Shown: positions 45,690 to 56,227 of the stretch, one piece after another | Position numbering within the stretch: the stretch's first letter is position 1 | Layout: the number at the start of each line of letters is the position of its first letter | DNA from: Nemertoderma westbladi | Taxonomy: Eukaryota; Xenacoelomorpha; Nemertodermatida; Nemertodermatidae | Direction of reading: 5' to 3' | Assembly (NCBI GenBank): GCA_032718475.1 | Contig: JAUCBJ010007128.1 | Location: 1 to 64,000 of the forward strand | DNA length: 64,000 nt | Program-made: the position numbers and the translations under genes | Notes under the pieces: generated by a model | What the model was told of the DNA's origin: nothing | The model's input: the letters and a program-made list of their open reading frames with translations, nothing else | Database searches by the model: none

Positions 45690-45833
45690 CACTCTAAGTC
45701 TCTGCGCGACCACTCTTGCAAACTGCAGCAGCTGCCATGCATATCAGCCGCTATCCAATCTCTAGAAAGTTTTAAAAACAGGTTATCTGCAATGGATTTT
45801 AGCAGATTTTTAAAGTACGATCCTTTTATGTAA
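45690..45833 (+). pseudogene. LINE ORF2 carboxy-terminal fragment
   Basis: One frame reads RDHSCKLQQLPCISAAIQSL, then ESFKNRLSAMDFSRFLKYDP and FM to a TAA. A short helix with S-L-x-S-F-K-x-R-L before a stop is typical for the end of a LINE RT polypeptide. Clade unknown. Confidence 0.4.
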
Positions 45834-47265
45834 ATATGATTTTAATATTTTTAATCTATAATATTTTACTCCCTTATAAATAATTATTATTTAACTTGTG
45901 CCTGTTTTCAATTCTATTAATTATAATTAAACTTACATGAAAAGCAGTCTTTCCCATTCCTCTTATTTTTTAGTAGCTAGATATTATTCTAAGTGCAATT
46001 TAAGTATATTTTTGTTTTCAATTCAATACGCTGTTATGGCTGTGATGTCTCCCTCCATTTATCCTTTATTAACTACGATGGATGGAAGATGAACAATGTC
46101 AAGAACTCAGAGAGGAACAAAAATGTGTGGAGGATGAGAAATGATGCCAAGCGAAATGGGCTGAGATGCTACAATTGATGGCCACTTTCAATAGTATCCA
46201 GTCGATGTTCCGGTTGATGCAGGCATTACATTGCACCAGCAGCAGCAACCTCGCCTTCATGATCTCGCTTGGTCAGCTGCTACCCATCCACCAATAATTG
46301 TAAACCTGAATACTTCAGTTGATCATTTCAGCCAGTATTAGTGTACAACTTTGGGACAACTATACCACTGTGGTTCACCTTGAAGAATTCCTGGAACTGG
46401 AACAACTTGCTGCCTTCCTATGCAGAATACACTAGGATGTATAATATATACTATTCTATACTGATATCCAACTTGCTGAACGTGGAAATGTATTTACAAT
46501 TAATTTTTAATTAATTCAACCAATCTGATAGACATACTATTAGGTTTAAATGAGTTACACAAATAGTGCCTGGAAAACTGTATATGTAATCAAAACCTTT
46601 CAAATGCTAAAATTCTATAATATCGTATGGCTGGAAGATATGCCGAAATTGATTACATCTTTTGTCTATGGAGGCCATCCCATGAGTTATGTAACCAGTT
46701 GTGTAACTTTGGAGTAACCCTAGCGTATATTTTACAAAACACATCTAACTTAAAAAGCAAAATCTTTTGGCATTATTGCCTGTTTATGGAATCTGAACAG
46801 AATTTCAATTGAAACTGCAATAAAAATCTACAAAATGAAAATTTACCCTCTGTGCATGTACACTATCTACCCTCTCTATTCAAATTATGGGGGAAATTCT
46901 TAATGCATTTCTACTGGGTCTATACAACACGGGGCAGGATGTGGAACTTTGTCATCATCACTGATCCATCACCCTCTGGAATTGATTATACATTAATGGC
47001 TAATATACTAATACAAGTCATTGAAATAAGGTTTTCTCCTTGGTTGATCTACTTGTTAGGATCTTCAGAGTATTTCTCTGGATTTTCCTGCTCAAATATG
47101 CCTTATCCAATCTGAACCATTTCAGAATCGTCATCTACCGACTCACAACCAAAAGGAAAACAAGTGCAAATAATATAGTTCTGGAGAGATTCCTAACTCT
47201 ATAGGACCATTGTCTCACTAGGATGCTTATTGCTCATCCCATGGGTTGGAAGTTGAACAGAAGGC
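45834..47265. other. Unassigned region left of copia-2
   Basis: Several short frames (for example 46627-46812 and 46852-47115) show no known motif. Nothing here belongs to the copia-2 element because its target duplication starts at 47266. Confidence 0.35.
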
Positions 47266-47270
47266 CAATG

Positions 47271-47331
47271 TGTTGAAGATATTATTTCTACTGTATTTTG
47301 ATCTGAAGTCTGGTGTTGGGTTGTACTGTAT
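47271..47331 (+). repeat. copia-2 5' LTR remnant
   Basis: Matches the start of the 3' LTR (51274 on) through TCTACTGTATTTTGATCTG and GTGTTGGGTTGTACTG, with one extra 5-base AAGTC. Continues without transition into pol sequence. Confidence 0.8.
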
Positions 47332-48080
47332 TATTGGCGTGATAGTGAATCCAAGAAAGACTAAGGATGGCATGGTCCTGCAAATGTTATTGGTACAGAT
47401 GATGTAGTGTTTTTACACCATGGTGGTTCAATTATTAAGGTGCACAAAACTCATCTTAGAAGATCTATAGAAAAAGATGGCTTAGTTAAGGTGAACAAAG
47501 AACATAATGTTGATGCAACTGGGATTATTGCTCATCCTCATGAGCAGCTTGATATGTTTAAATTGAACACTGAAACTGCAAACAGTCAAAAGGAGGTACC
47601 TCTAGAGGGGTTTCAAAAACTTGATATACTTGATGGTAATCAACAAAACATAATGAAATCTGCTGTTTCAGAACAAACACCTATCCAGGATAGAGAAAGT
47701 ATCACTACTGGTTATCAATAAAATAAACTGATGAATGGTGCTGAATCAAATGAATGTGAGATGCCTGTGCCAAATGTAATACAGCGACCCAAGCATACTG
47801 TTGAACCAATAAGACACTATGGTATAAATGATATATATAGTGTATGTAAGTCTACCAATGATATTGAAGATATTTCTTAGCATCTACAATAGCAGAAGCG
47901 AAAGATGTTGAGCTATCCAACTGGAAAGAATATGGTGTTTATATTGAGATTGGAGAACATGGAATCAGTAGTCCAGCAGTTACCACAAGGTGTGTCATCA
48001 CTGACAAATCTGACAGTAATGGAAATTTGTTTAAGAAAGCCAGATAAGTTATTCGTGGCTTCCAAGACATTAATAAGAAT
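47332..48080 (+). pseudogene. copia-2 pol, integrase tail and start of RT
   Basis: Reads WHGPANVIGTDDVVFLHHGG and IIKVHKTHLRRS (integrase carboxy domain), a linker, then in shifted frames NWKEYGVYIEIGEHGISSP, TRCVITDKSD and VIRGFQDINKN, the beginning of a copia RT (the KARLVARGF box). Several stops and frame shifts. RT continues at 49701. Confidence 0.7.
48069..48080. repeat. 12-bp target duplication of the Penelope-like insertion
   Basis: ATTAATAAGAAT here recurs at 49701-49712; both copies encode INKN in the copia RT frame, so the sequence between them is an insertion. Confidence 0.8.
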
Positions 48081-48139
48081 ATTATGATAATAGCGAATGA
48101 AAAAAATGCCATAGTTATTAAAGTATTTAAATTCGAACA

Positions 48140-48387
48140 TGTTTCATTAAACTTGATTAGGACTTCAAGGAAATTTAGAGAGTGGCGTAGTTCATGTTCG
48201 ATGGTAAACTCAATGCCGTAATGTTTAGAGTTAAGGTAGTTCAGAAAATCTGTAGCATGCTTTTGGTCACGCTACAGATTTTCTGAACTACCTTAACTCT
48301 AAACATTACGGCATTGAGTTTACCATCGAACATGAACTACGCCACTCTCTAAATTTCCTTGAAGTCCTAATCAAGTTTAATGAAACA
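48140..48387. repeat. 117-bp perfect inverted repeat with 14-bp spacer
   Basis: 48140-48256 and 48271-48387 are exact reverse complements over 117 bases, checked base by base. The spacer is 48257-48270. As RNA this would be a very long hairpin, a potential source of small RNAs. Confidence 0.95.
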
Positions 48388-49166
48388 GATAACTCATTCC
48401 ACACATCTATTTACCACAAACCAACCTTTACTGGCCTATACACTTCCTATGACAGTTTTATCCCGAATAAATTTAAAGTTTCCCTTATTGCAACGCTAGT
48501 TTACCGCTTGCTCATGATCTGCTCCACCTGGTGCCAATTTCAAACAGAAATATCAGTCCTACATAAGCATCTTACACTAAATGGATACCCTATGACTATG
48601 TTGTCATGGGTAACGGACAAAGTTATCGTGAAATTCACACATGCACCTAATGTTACCCCTGACACTGTTCCAAAAAAGTCAGTAATTTTAGTTCTACCGT
48701 ACTTAGGGACGTATTCAACCATCCTACAGAAACGTTTACGCATCCTGTGCAAAGCTTACAGTGTAACTTTAGGATCATATTCCGGCCCGCAACCCGGCTT
48801 GGGGTTTTTTTCCCATTCAAGGATAAACTTCCATTATCTCTCAGATCTCTTACCTTATATAAATATAAGTGTAGTAGCTGTGATGCTACTTATATTGGTG
48901 AATCAAAACGCCATTTCAAGGTAAGAGTATGTGAACATATTGGTATTTCTCCCCGAACAGGAAGACCCACATCCGCTCCCAGACACTCAGCAATACATGA
49001 TCACTCCCTAGAGTTTGATCATAAGGTGTCCTATACTGATTTCACGGCTATAAGTAGGGCCAATACAAATTACGATCTTTTCATTAAAGAAAGTCTGTAT
49101 ATCAAGCATGAGAAACCTACTCTTAATATCCAAGGGACGTCCTTTCCTTTACACCTGTTCCAGTAA
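48271..49166 (+). pseudogene. Penelope-like RT end plus GIY-YIG endonuclease
   Basis: The first frame (48271-48924) gives the RT thumb: ATDFLNYLNSKHYGIEFTIE, SLNFLEVLI and HKPTFTGLYTSYDSFIP, all typical of Penelope RT. A one-base shift near the T run at about 48800 moves to the frame ending at 49166, with YKYKCSSCDATYIGESKRHF and KVRVCEHIG, the GIY-YIG nuclease of canonical Penelope elements (here A-T-Y-I-G). Missing: the RT palm with its catalytic aspartates. Not functional. Confidence 0.8.
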
Positions 49167-49192
49167 ATTATCTTTCCGCAAACCCATCCCTG

Positions 49193-49214
49193 CCCCCCCC
49201 CCCCCCCTCCCCCC
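49193..49214. repeat. Poly-C tract
   Basis: A 15-base C run, one T, then CC and more C. It lies in the 3' part of the Penelope-like element just after its stop codon. Confidence 0.8.
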
Positions 49215-49566
49215 GACCGAGCACTTATGTACACTACCTACCCTATACATTAATTCTAAATATTGTTTTTTTTTCACTATCTTACGTGCACCTACAATAG
49301 GTTTTGTTTTGATTCACCTATTTGTTTTTATATACTGTAGTTAGGTAACCCCAATAATTATGTATCTATATGTTTTTACGTTTACCCATATACATACCTG
49401 TAATCAATTCTGCTATAATACTTACTGCCTACCGGTATTTGTTGCATACTCCTAATAACTTTAATTTTACATGATTCTGAATTCTGATATTGTTGTATTT
49501 AAATCTATTGCAGTACTGTAGTATAAATATGTTAATTTGTTCATTTTTACTGTCTGTTAGCCTACG

Positions 49567-49596
49567 CTGATGATGATTTATTGATTAAATCAAAAC
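49567..49596 (+). ncRNA. Decayed hammerhead-like motif at the Penelope-like 3' end
   Basis: CTGATGA is followed by a perfect 7-bp stem (TGATTTA with TAAATCA) and then AAAC. Core spacing fits a hammerhead except that the expected G before the AAA is A. Hammerhead ribozymes are known in Penelope-like elements, and the position near the element end supports the reading, but this copy is probably inactive. Confidence 0.4.
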
Positions 49597-49700
49597 GTTC
49601 GAATTTAAATACTTTAATAACTATGGCATTTTTTTCATTCGCTATTATCATAATATTCATATTAAGACTGAGATACCCCACTGGGACTTCAATCACTTCT

Positions 49701-50998
49701 ATTAATAAGAATGTTCCAATCACAGAATCACCAATGGCAAATAGAGATGTTTTGAAAACGATTCTGACAATTATATGCCTTCACTAGGTTTTGTCCAAAC
49801 GTTATTAATGTTAAAGCTGCCTTTTTACAAGGTAGACCTTTTCAGCATGATGTCTTTGTTAAGCCTCCACCTGAAGCACAGACAAACCTCTATTGGAAAT
49901 TACTAAAATGTGCATATGGTCTTATTGATGCACGTTGGATGTGGTATGATACTAATAACCAAAGTGCTTACAACTTTCGTTATTGGTACACATAAATAAA
50001 CATGACAATATCAAATTTACTGGATTGTTTATTCAAACTGTTGAAGTGCTGAATGGTTTCCATATCATTTATTCTCTGCCAAATTACCTAGAAAATTTGA
50101 AACCAATTGTCACAAGAAGAGACATGTTAGCAATTGATCATAACTCTGAATATGAACATGCATATAGATATCTTTTAGGATCACTTCAATGGCTAGCTAA
50201 CTCAACACGTCCAGATATATTATATGGAGTATCATCCTTACTTGGAAATTCAAATAAACTTCAGGAAGACCATATTAAAGCTGCTAATAAACTATTGAGG
50301 AAAGCGAAAGGGGCTGAGCCTGTTGACATATTATGCAAACCTCTTGCTAAATTCATCATTGAAACATATGTTGATGGAGGGTTTGCGAATGTAGAGAATA
50401 CTAGATCACAGGCTGGATTTATAAGCTTTTTGTCTGATAGTAAGAATCATAATGTTTTATCTTGCCATTCCAATCGCATACAGAGAATATATTGTCAATA
50501 ATTGTATTATTATTGTATATTGTCAAGAATATATACTTCTCGTATATATTTAGATTTATGATTATTTAGATTTATGATTATTTAGATTTATGATTATTAT
50601 GATGATTATTTTATAAGACTATTAAGTATATGTATGTATCGCATACAGAGAGTTTGCTGTTCAACTTTTGGAGCTGAGTTACTATCATGTGGAATATGAG
50701 ATACTATCATGTGGAATAAGTGTTGATCATACATTATTCATTAAATCTTTATAAGAGGAAATGAAAATACATATTTCCACTATTAGATTATAGACTGACA
50801 GCAAAGGATTATATCATCTCAATACTTTAACAAACAAAACAAATTTCTGAAAAATGATTAAAAATTGAACTGTCAATGATTCGATAATCAATGTCTGAAG
50901 ATGGTATTCAGTTATTCCATTTAGAATCTAAGGAAAATAAAGCAGATGTCCTCACAAAGGAGATACCAGGATTTGATTTATTGAAATACAAGCAAGAG
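49701..50998 (+). pseudogene. copia-2 RT and RNase H
   Basis: After the second INKN the RT continues: SPMANRDVLKTIL, then NVKAAFLQGRPFQHDVFVKP, KLLKCAYGLIDARWMWY. From 49983: YRYLLGSLQWLANSTRPDIL, AANKLLRKAK and VDGGFANVENTRSQAGFI (RNase H). The last recognisable piece, LESKENKADVLTKEIPG at about 50930, is the usual carboxy end. The catalytic Y-V-D-D region is missing between about 49965 and 49990. Multiple frame shifts. Confidence 0.7.
50548..50600. repeat. Short tandem repeat, ~18 bp
   Basis: ATTTAGATTTATGATT is repeated about three times inside the decayed RNase H region of copia-2. Confidence 0.7.
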
Positions 50999-51273
50999 TA
51001 GAACTATACAGAGAGACAAAGATTCGATTTATTGAAATACAAAAACAGTAGAACCATACAGAAAAATATTTATGTCCAGTGTTGGATGGATAAAGTTATA
51101 TAAAAAAAAAAAAAAAATATATATATATCATAGAAAGGATACATTTTTTATATCTACTGGTGGTATATGTAATTTTTTTGCGTAACTATAATAGTGAATA
51201 ATTTTTAGCCTTATTTGTTAAGAAATTTAAAATTATATTTTTTTTAATAAAAAAAAGAAAGTGAAAGTAATAT

Positions 51274-51489
51274 TGTTGAAGATATTATATCTACTGTATT
51301 TTGATCTGGTGTTGGGTTGTACTGTTGTACCAATCTCAGTTAGGTATAAGGTGCTGTTGTGTTTACTACCTACCAGTGTATTCTGTCAGTCTGTTATACA
51401 GTTATTGTTATTATATATAATATGTATTATAGTGTAATGGAGTTAATGTACCGACGATACATTTATTATTGAGATTTATACTTTTAACA
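51274..51489 (+). repeat. copia-2 3' LTR
   Basis: 216 bp, TGTTGAAG to CTTTTAACA, near-inverted ends. Preceded by the purine run AAAAAAAGAAAGTGAAAG (polypurine tract) and followed by the CAATG duplication. Confidence 0.85.
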
Positions 51490-51578
51490 CAATGCACTAC
51501 GCATTGGCCTTACTGAAAGTTTAGGTAGGTAATGCAACTTTAAGGAATTGGGAATGAGTTTCAACTCATTCTCTGATG

Positions 51579-52113
51579 GGCAGCCTTGAATAGGCTTTCC
51601 AGGATTTGGAAGTAACAGAGAATTAATCGGAAACTTAGGTCTGATTATTTAGAGCAGCAGTAGTTCCAGTACTCCTCTATGGGAGTCCATGCTGGTCTCT
51701 AACTGCTAAGGACACCAAATCACGGGATGTCATATTCACAAGAATGCTATGCCGGGTTCATTGTTGTCAAGTACAATGCACACATCTCCAACCAGACACT
51801 ATAGAACATTGGAGGTGTCTCATTGGTTCCCCCAAGCTTGACACTAGAACAAAGTACCGCCTCCGCTTTGCAGGAAATTGCTTTTGCCATGAGGACCAGC
51901 CAGTGCATTATCTTGTGCTTTGGCAGCCTCAAGGAGTGAATAAGCATGGTGGACAGCCCATGACTTTCTTGAGACGTATCTTAAAGGACACTGGCCTTGA
52001 AGATGCGGATGATCTAGCAAATGTCATGGGTGATAGGGAGTTGTGGCGGCGCAATTTTCTCGACAAGCCGACACAGCATTCTTAAAAATGCAGCTGTAAT
52101 GCACCATGCCGAT
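51579..52113 (+). pseudogene. LINE carboxy-terminal fragment (copy B)
   Basis: Same family as copies A and C. It begins at GGGCAGCCTTGAATAGGCTTTC and reads SRIWK, then RAAVVPVLLYGS-like sequence, RLRFAGNCFCHEDQPVHYLV, GGQPMTFLRRILKDTGLED and ELWRRNFLDKPTQHS to a stop at 52085. The similarity to copy C ends at ATGCCGAT, 52113. 5'-truncated as is normal for LINEs. Confidence 0.75.
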
Positions 52114-52499
52114 AGAAGCTTTGTCAATAAGTTTTGATTAATTGTGTTTACTACAGCAATACTACAGTATAATAAATGAAGGAAACATATGGATTTATGC
52201 ATATTGCTACAACTAACTGTCAGTAAGTGTAATGGGTCAAATTCTTTACTTTCTTCATTGTGGATCTATATTTCCATTGTATGAATTTTCCATATTTTTG
52301 TCATTATCGATTTGTTTATTGGAGTTTGTGCAGTTTGTTGTGTTAATATCAATGTGATAGATTGGTTTGTCTTATTTAGGTTGTAATCATTGCCTAATCA
52401 GTTGTAAATGTATGGTAATAAATTTGATGGTTAGATTTCCATAAAAAAATCATATTTGGTCAAAAATAAGATAAAAGATAAAAGTCATATTTGGTGGGG
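52114..52499. other. Unassigned AT-rich stretch
   Basis: No feature recognised except two copies of TCATATTTGGT about 42 bases apart near 52450-52490. Confidence 0.35.
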
Positions 52500-52640
52500 A
52501 TCTCAGCCTGTTACACTGGCTCGGTAATTTTTCAAGTGAGATTAGTTTAGCAGCTGCACCATTACATCCACTTCTCAAGAAGGCCAATATTTTTCAGTGG
52601 ACTCCCAATGCTGAACTTCTTTAGCAGCTCTTGTTTCCCT
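52500..52640 (+). pseudogene. Ty3/gypsy RT-RNase H linker fragment
   Basis: NFSSEISLAAAPLHPLLKKA and NIFQWTPNAEL match the A-P-L-x-x-L-L-K-K...F-x-W-T segment between RT and RNase H of gypsy elements. It is broken by a TAG just after. About 35 codons survive. Confidence 0.5.
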
Positions 52641-52869
52641 GCCAGTACTCACTCCCTTTGATTCCAATCTTCTTGTTGAACTATATACTTATGCTTCTCA
52701 AATAGGAGAACATAGTTTCGCTTCATTACAACCAACTTCCTTGGAATACTGCTTCAAAAAACTAGTTGAAACAAGAATGGGGGAGCCAGAAATTTCCAAT
52801 TTGCTACAAATTAATTATTTATTTTCTTCATATACACTTTTAATTATTTGTCTATTAGTGTTTCTTGTA
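52641..52869. other. Unassigned stretch
   Basis: May still be decayed gypsy sequence (a frame reads KKLVETRMGEPEISNLLQIN), but nothing diagnostic. Confidence 0.3.
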
Positions 52870-54363
52870 TACTATAGATGTGAGAGTAGATACTGTATGT
52901 AGTTTTTTGGAAAAACATTGTTTAATGGATTGTTTAATAGTAGACGGGATAGTATTCCAAATGGTAGGACCGAGATAAGTAATAGATCATTGTGCAATAT
53001 CCAACCTTGTATGGTGAATATGGAAATTACCTTGAGTTGAAGACCGGGTATAATATTGTGTGTGGCTGATGTTTTGTTAACAAGCACGAAATCGCGCAAA
53101 GGTCCGTGTCTACTAACGCATGAAATATCTCCTTGAATGGCTTACTACCGATCTTTCAACAAAAAACATTCACCGGAATTGGGGATTGAATTCGGTACCT
53201 AGAGATTCCAAGTCCCAAGCCTAACGAGAAATTAACACCAACCCCAACATCAACAACAACAATGGAATGAATACTAGAGGTCTCGCTACGCGGACCTAAA
53301 AAGTAGACCTAAATCTGAAAGAGGATTAATTCTAAAGCTATTAAAATGTCATGCATGAAGACAGCGGTCTGGTGTTTGAAAAGACATTCTAATGGTAATA
53401 TATGTAATGACTTGTATAAGGGTGCAGACAAAGCCTGGAAGTGTCTGAGGTCTTACAATGGAGCAGTTTATTAATTTTAATACGGAGTGGCTTTAAAGTA
53501 GTAGCATTAGTACTTTCCCACAGTAGGAGTCCGTAGTGTAGGTAGGGGTGGATTAGACTGAAATAGAGTTGTCGAATAATATATAGAGGGAAGATATGGT
53601 GTAGTTTATAGAATAACCAGCCGTTCTAGAAACCTTTTTAAGGATATATTGAATATGTGGTTTCCAAGACAAATTATTGTCTTCCCAATCTCCAAGTAAT
53701 TTTGTACTAGTTTAATAATTAATATTATTATTATTGATTCGAGGTCGTGGGATTTGGGTAGGATCATTAATTATATTGGAAAATATGGTATATTTTGTTT
53801 TGGACAAGTTAAGTGACAATCGGTTAGACATTAACCAGTCTGTAACTTTATCAAGCTGTGCAGTATATTAGTGTTAGAAATAAGGTCATTAGAATTTGGG
53901 TTGGAATGGTATAGTGTAGTATCATCTGCGAACAGGATGGACTGGAGGGTTGTAGCAGTAGGTAGGTCATTAATATAGAGTAAAAAAAGAATAGGAGAAA
54001 GTATGCCACCTTGCGGGACTCCTCAAAGTAGAGGTTCAAGAGCTGAATAGTTGTTATTGATAGAGACGTATTGATACCTACAGGATAGAAAACTAGCAAA
54101 GAGTAGGTTAGGACTACCTCGGATTCAAGTTAAATTAGTATTTTATGGTTTAAGTATAAGTGAATTTTTTTGGTCTAGGGATTGGCGTATTTTTTCTATA
54201 ACAGTTAGTAATGCATGAGAAGTAGAAGTTTTAGCATGGAACCCAAATTGGGCTTTGTTTAGTATATTATATTTATTTAGGTAGGATTGTAGTTGTAAGT
54301 TGACTATTATTTCGAAAATTTTAGATAAAACGGGGAATAGAGAGATTAGCCTGTAGTTATTAT
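52870..54363 (-). pseudogene. CR1/Jockey-type LINE reverse transcriptase (LINE D)
   Basis: On the minus strand from 54363: YRLISLFPVLSKIFEIIVN, NKAQFGFHAKTSTSHALL, then SRYQYVSINNNYSALEPLL and [20 protein letters not shown] with [11 protein letters not shown]. The end near 52872 reads YLGPTIWNTIPSTIKQSIK. Motif A appears lost and there are many stops and frame shifts. The left-hand neighbour copy C begins exactly where LINE D stops at 54363/54364. Confidence 0.75.
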
Positions 54364-55626
54364 AATACCTGAGTGTTTAAAGCTCATCTATCCCATCATA
54401 GTCGACATGTACCGAACAACAAGAGTCCCACAAGAAATGAAAACAAATAAGTTGGTGCCAGTTCCCAAGAAAGGCAACCTAACACTCTATGGTTCTTTTC
54501 GGGGAATCTCATTGATCTCGATTGCTGCAAAGCTAGACAATATAATTCTATTAAATCGCATCAGGGATCAGATCAGTATACGATGGTTCGACAACATTTG
54601 TGTCTACTGTTAATGGTGACACAGAACCATTTGAAGTGTTATGGGGCGTCCTCCAGGGAGACACACTTGCACCATTCTTGTTCATAATTGTAGTTGACTA
54701 TGTTCTACGCATGTCCTTAGATCATCATAATGATGATGGGGTCATGATATCTCCACCTACTGGCTCGAGGAAATCGAGGAAGTCGAGGAAATCCTGCCAA
54801 GTACCTAACTGATCTAGACTTTGCTGATGACTTAGGAGTACTCTAAGAATCACTAGAGGGAGCCCACGTCTCCTCAGCTAATTAGAACATGCTGCTTCTA
54901 GTGTTGGTCTTTTTATTAACTCCAGAAAGACCAAAATTTTGACAGGTAACTTTGAAAGTCCTCAGCAAGTCTCTGATCGGATGAACATAAGCTCAAAAGA
55001 TGGTATGCTTGAGCATGTGGATGACTTCTGTTACCTGGTATCATGGATCCGGAAGTCAGGTGAGGACCTTTGAATACGTAAGGGAAAGGCATGGGCAGCC
55101 TTGAATAGGCTTTCCAGGATTTGGAAGTCAACGAGAATTAATCGGAAACTTAAGGTCCGATTATTTAGAGCAGCAGTAGTTCCAGTACTATTCTATGGGA
55201 GTCCATGCTGGGCTCTAACTGCTGAGGACACCGAATCTCTGGATGGCACATTCACAAGAATGCTACGCCGGGTTCATTGTGTCAAGTACAATGCACACAT
55301 CTCCAACCAGACACTATATAACATTGGAGGTGTCTCATTGGTTCCCCCAAGCTTGACACTAGAACAAAATCGCCTCTGCTTTGCAGGACATTGCTTTCAC
55401 CGTGAGGATCAGTCAGTGCATAATCTTGTACTTTGGCAGCCTCATGGAGTGAATAAGCATGGTGGTCAGCCAATGACTTTCTTGAGATGCATCTTAAAGG
55501 ACACTGGCCTTGAAGATGTGGATGATCTAGCAAATGTCATGGGTGATAGGGAGTTGTGGTGGCACAACTTTGTCGACAAGCCGGCACAGCATTCTTAAAA
55601 ATGCAGCTGCAATGCAACATGCCGAT
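54364..55626 (+). pseudogene. Degenerate LINE (copy C)
   Basis: Same family as copies A and B. It starts with the same AATACCTGAGTGTTTAAAG edge as copy A. The RT middle is deleted: after LLNRIRDQI the sequence jumps at about 54568 to RWFDN, so motif A is gone, but LDFADDLGVL survives. The carboxy part is better preserved (55101-55598): LFRAAVVPVLFYGSPCWALT, RLCFAGHCFHREDQSVHNLV and LKDTGLEDVDDLANVMGDRE. Ends at ATGCCGAT. Confidence 0.75.
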
Positions 55627-55644
55627 CCTAGTAGTACTAGTAGT

Positions 55645-56227
55645 ACAATGTAATGCTGACAAATTCCTTGAGAGCCCATTCTACAAACAAATCTTGGTCC
55701 GAATCTCTACCACCAGTACTATTGGGACTGAGAGCTTCAGTCACATACCACGGATTTAGTCCATCACAAATGGTGTATGGTAGGACCATTGATCTACCTC
55801 AACAATTCTTTATTCCTACTAGTCAATCTGAAATAATTAAATTACCCGAATACATACGTTATTTAAAACCATCAACACATTTTCCATACCAACAAGAAAC
55901 CATAATTATGCAGCATACATACTGTCCTCATTGAAAGAAACAACACATGGCGTAATTACAACACATGGCGTAATTATAGACTCAAATCAAGTCTCAGTGA
56001 TCGATATAAAGGACCTTATCGAATTCTAGAACAAGATGAAAAAACTGTAAAGGTATCGATCAAAGGAGTGGAACAGAAACTGTCTATTGATTGCACCAAG
56101 CTGGCATTTTTACCTGCGGAAAGAAATGTACTCGTTATTGCTTCATCAATTCGATTCGCTCCTGAAGTACAATACTGTCATTTTAATAAGTATAATGCTC
56201 CACTTCTCATAAGGGGGGTCGTGTAAT
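55645..56227 (+). pseudogene. Ty3/gypsy integrase carboxy-terminal fragment
   Basis: NSLRAHSTNKSWSESLPPVL, then FSPSQMVYGRTIDLPQQFF, the end of the gypsy integrase core (the catalytic Glu would lie just upstream and is absent). After a frame change: SDRYKGPYRILEQDEKTVKV and LSIDCTKLAFLP, the chromo-like or GPY/F tail. A purine run AAGGGG at about 56211 followed by TGTAATTGAC suggests a 3' LTR starting near 56224, but its far end was not found. Confidence 0.65.

Larger units (their letters stand above)
48081..49700 (+). mobile_element. Penelope-like element with shortened inverted partner
   Basis: The direct-orientation copy runs 48271-49700: 5'-truncated RT, GIY-YIG endonuclease, short 3' end. 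Left of it, 48077-48256 is an inverted partner made of only two blocks: 62 bp matching the 3' end (49597-49658) and 117 bp matching the truncated 5' end (48271-48387). About 1.2 kb is missing between the two. Such head-to-head or partially inverted arrangements are a known habit of Penelope-like elements. Confidence 0.85.
47266..51494 (+). mobile_element. Ty1/copia element (copia-2), internally deleted, with nested insertion
   Basis: CAATG at 47266-47270 and 51490-51494 is the target duplication; the element itself is 47271-51489. It starts TGTTGAAG and ends CTTTTAACA. The 5' LTR is cut after about 61 bp and joined directly to the late integrase region of pol; gag, protease and most of integrase are lost. 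A Penelope-like element (48081-49700) is inserted in the RT. The RT style (WHGPANVIG before it, TRCVITDK, NVKAAFLQGRPFQHDVF) resembles the Hydra/GalEa-type copia lineage more than copia-1. Confidence 0.85.

Noticed and set aside
46627-47115. Two ORFs that might extend the copia-2 polyprotein upstream
   Set aside because: The CAATG target duplication places the element start at 47271, so they lie outside it, and they carry no integrase motif.
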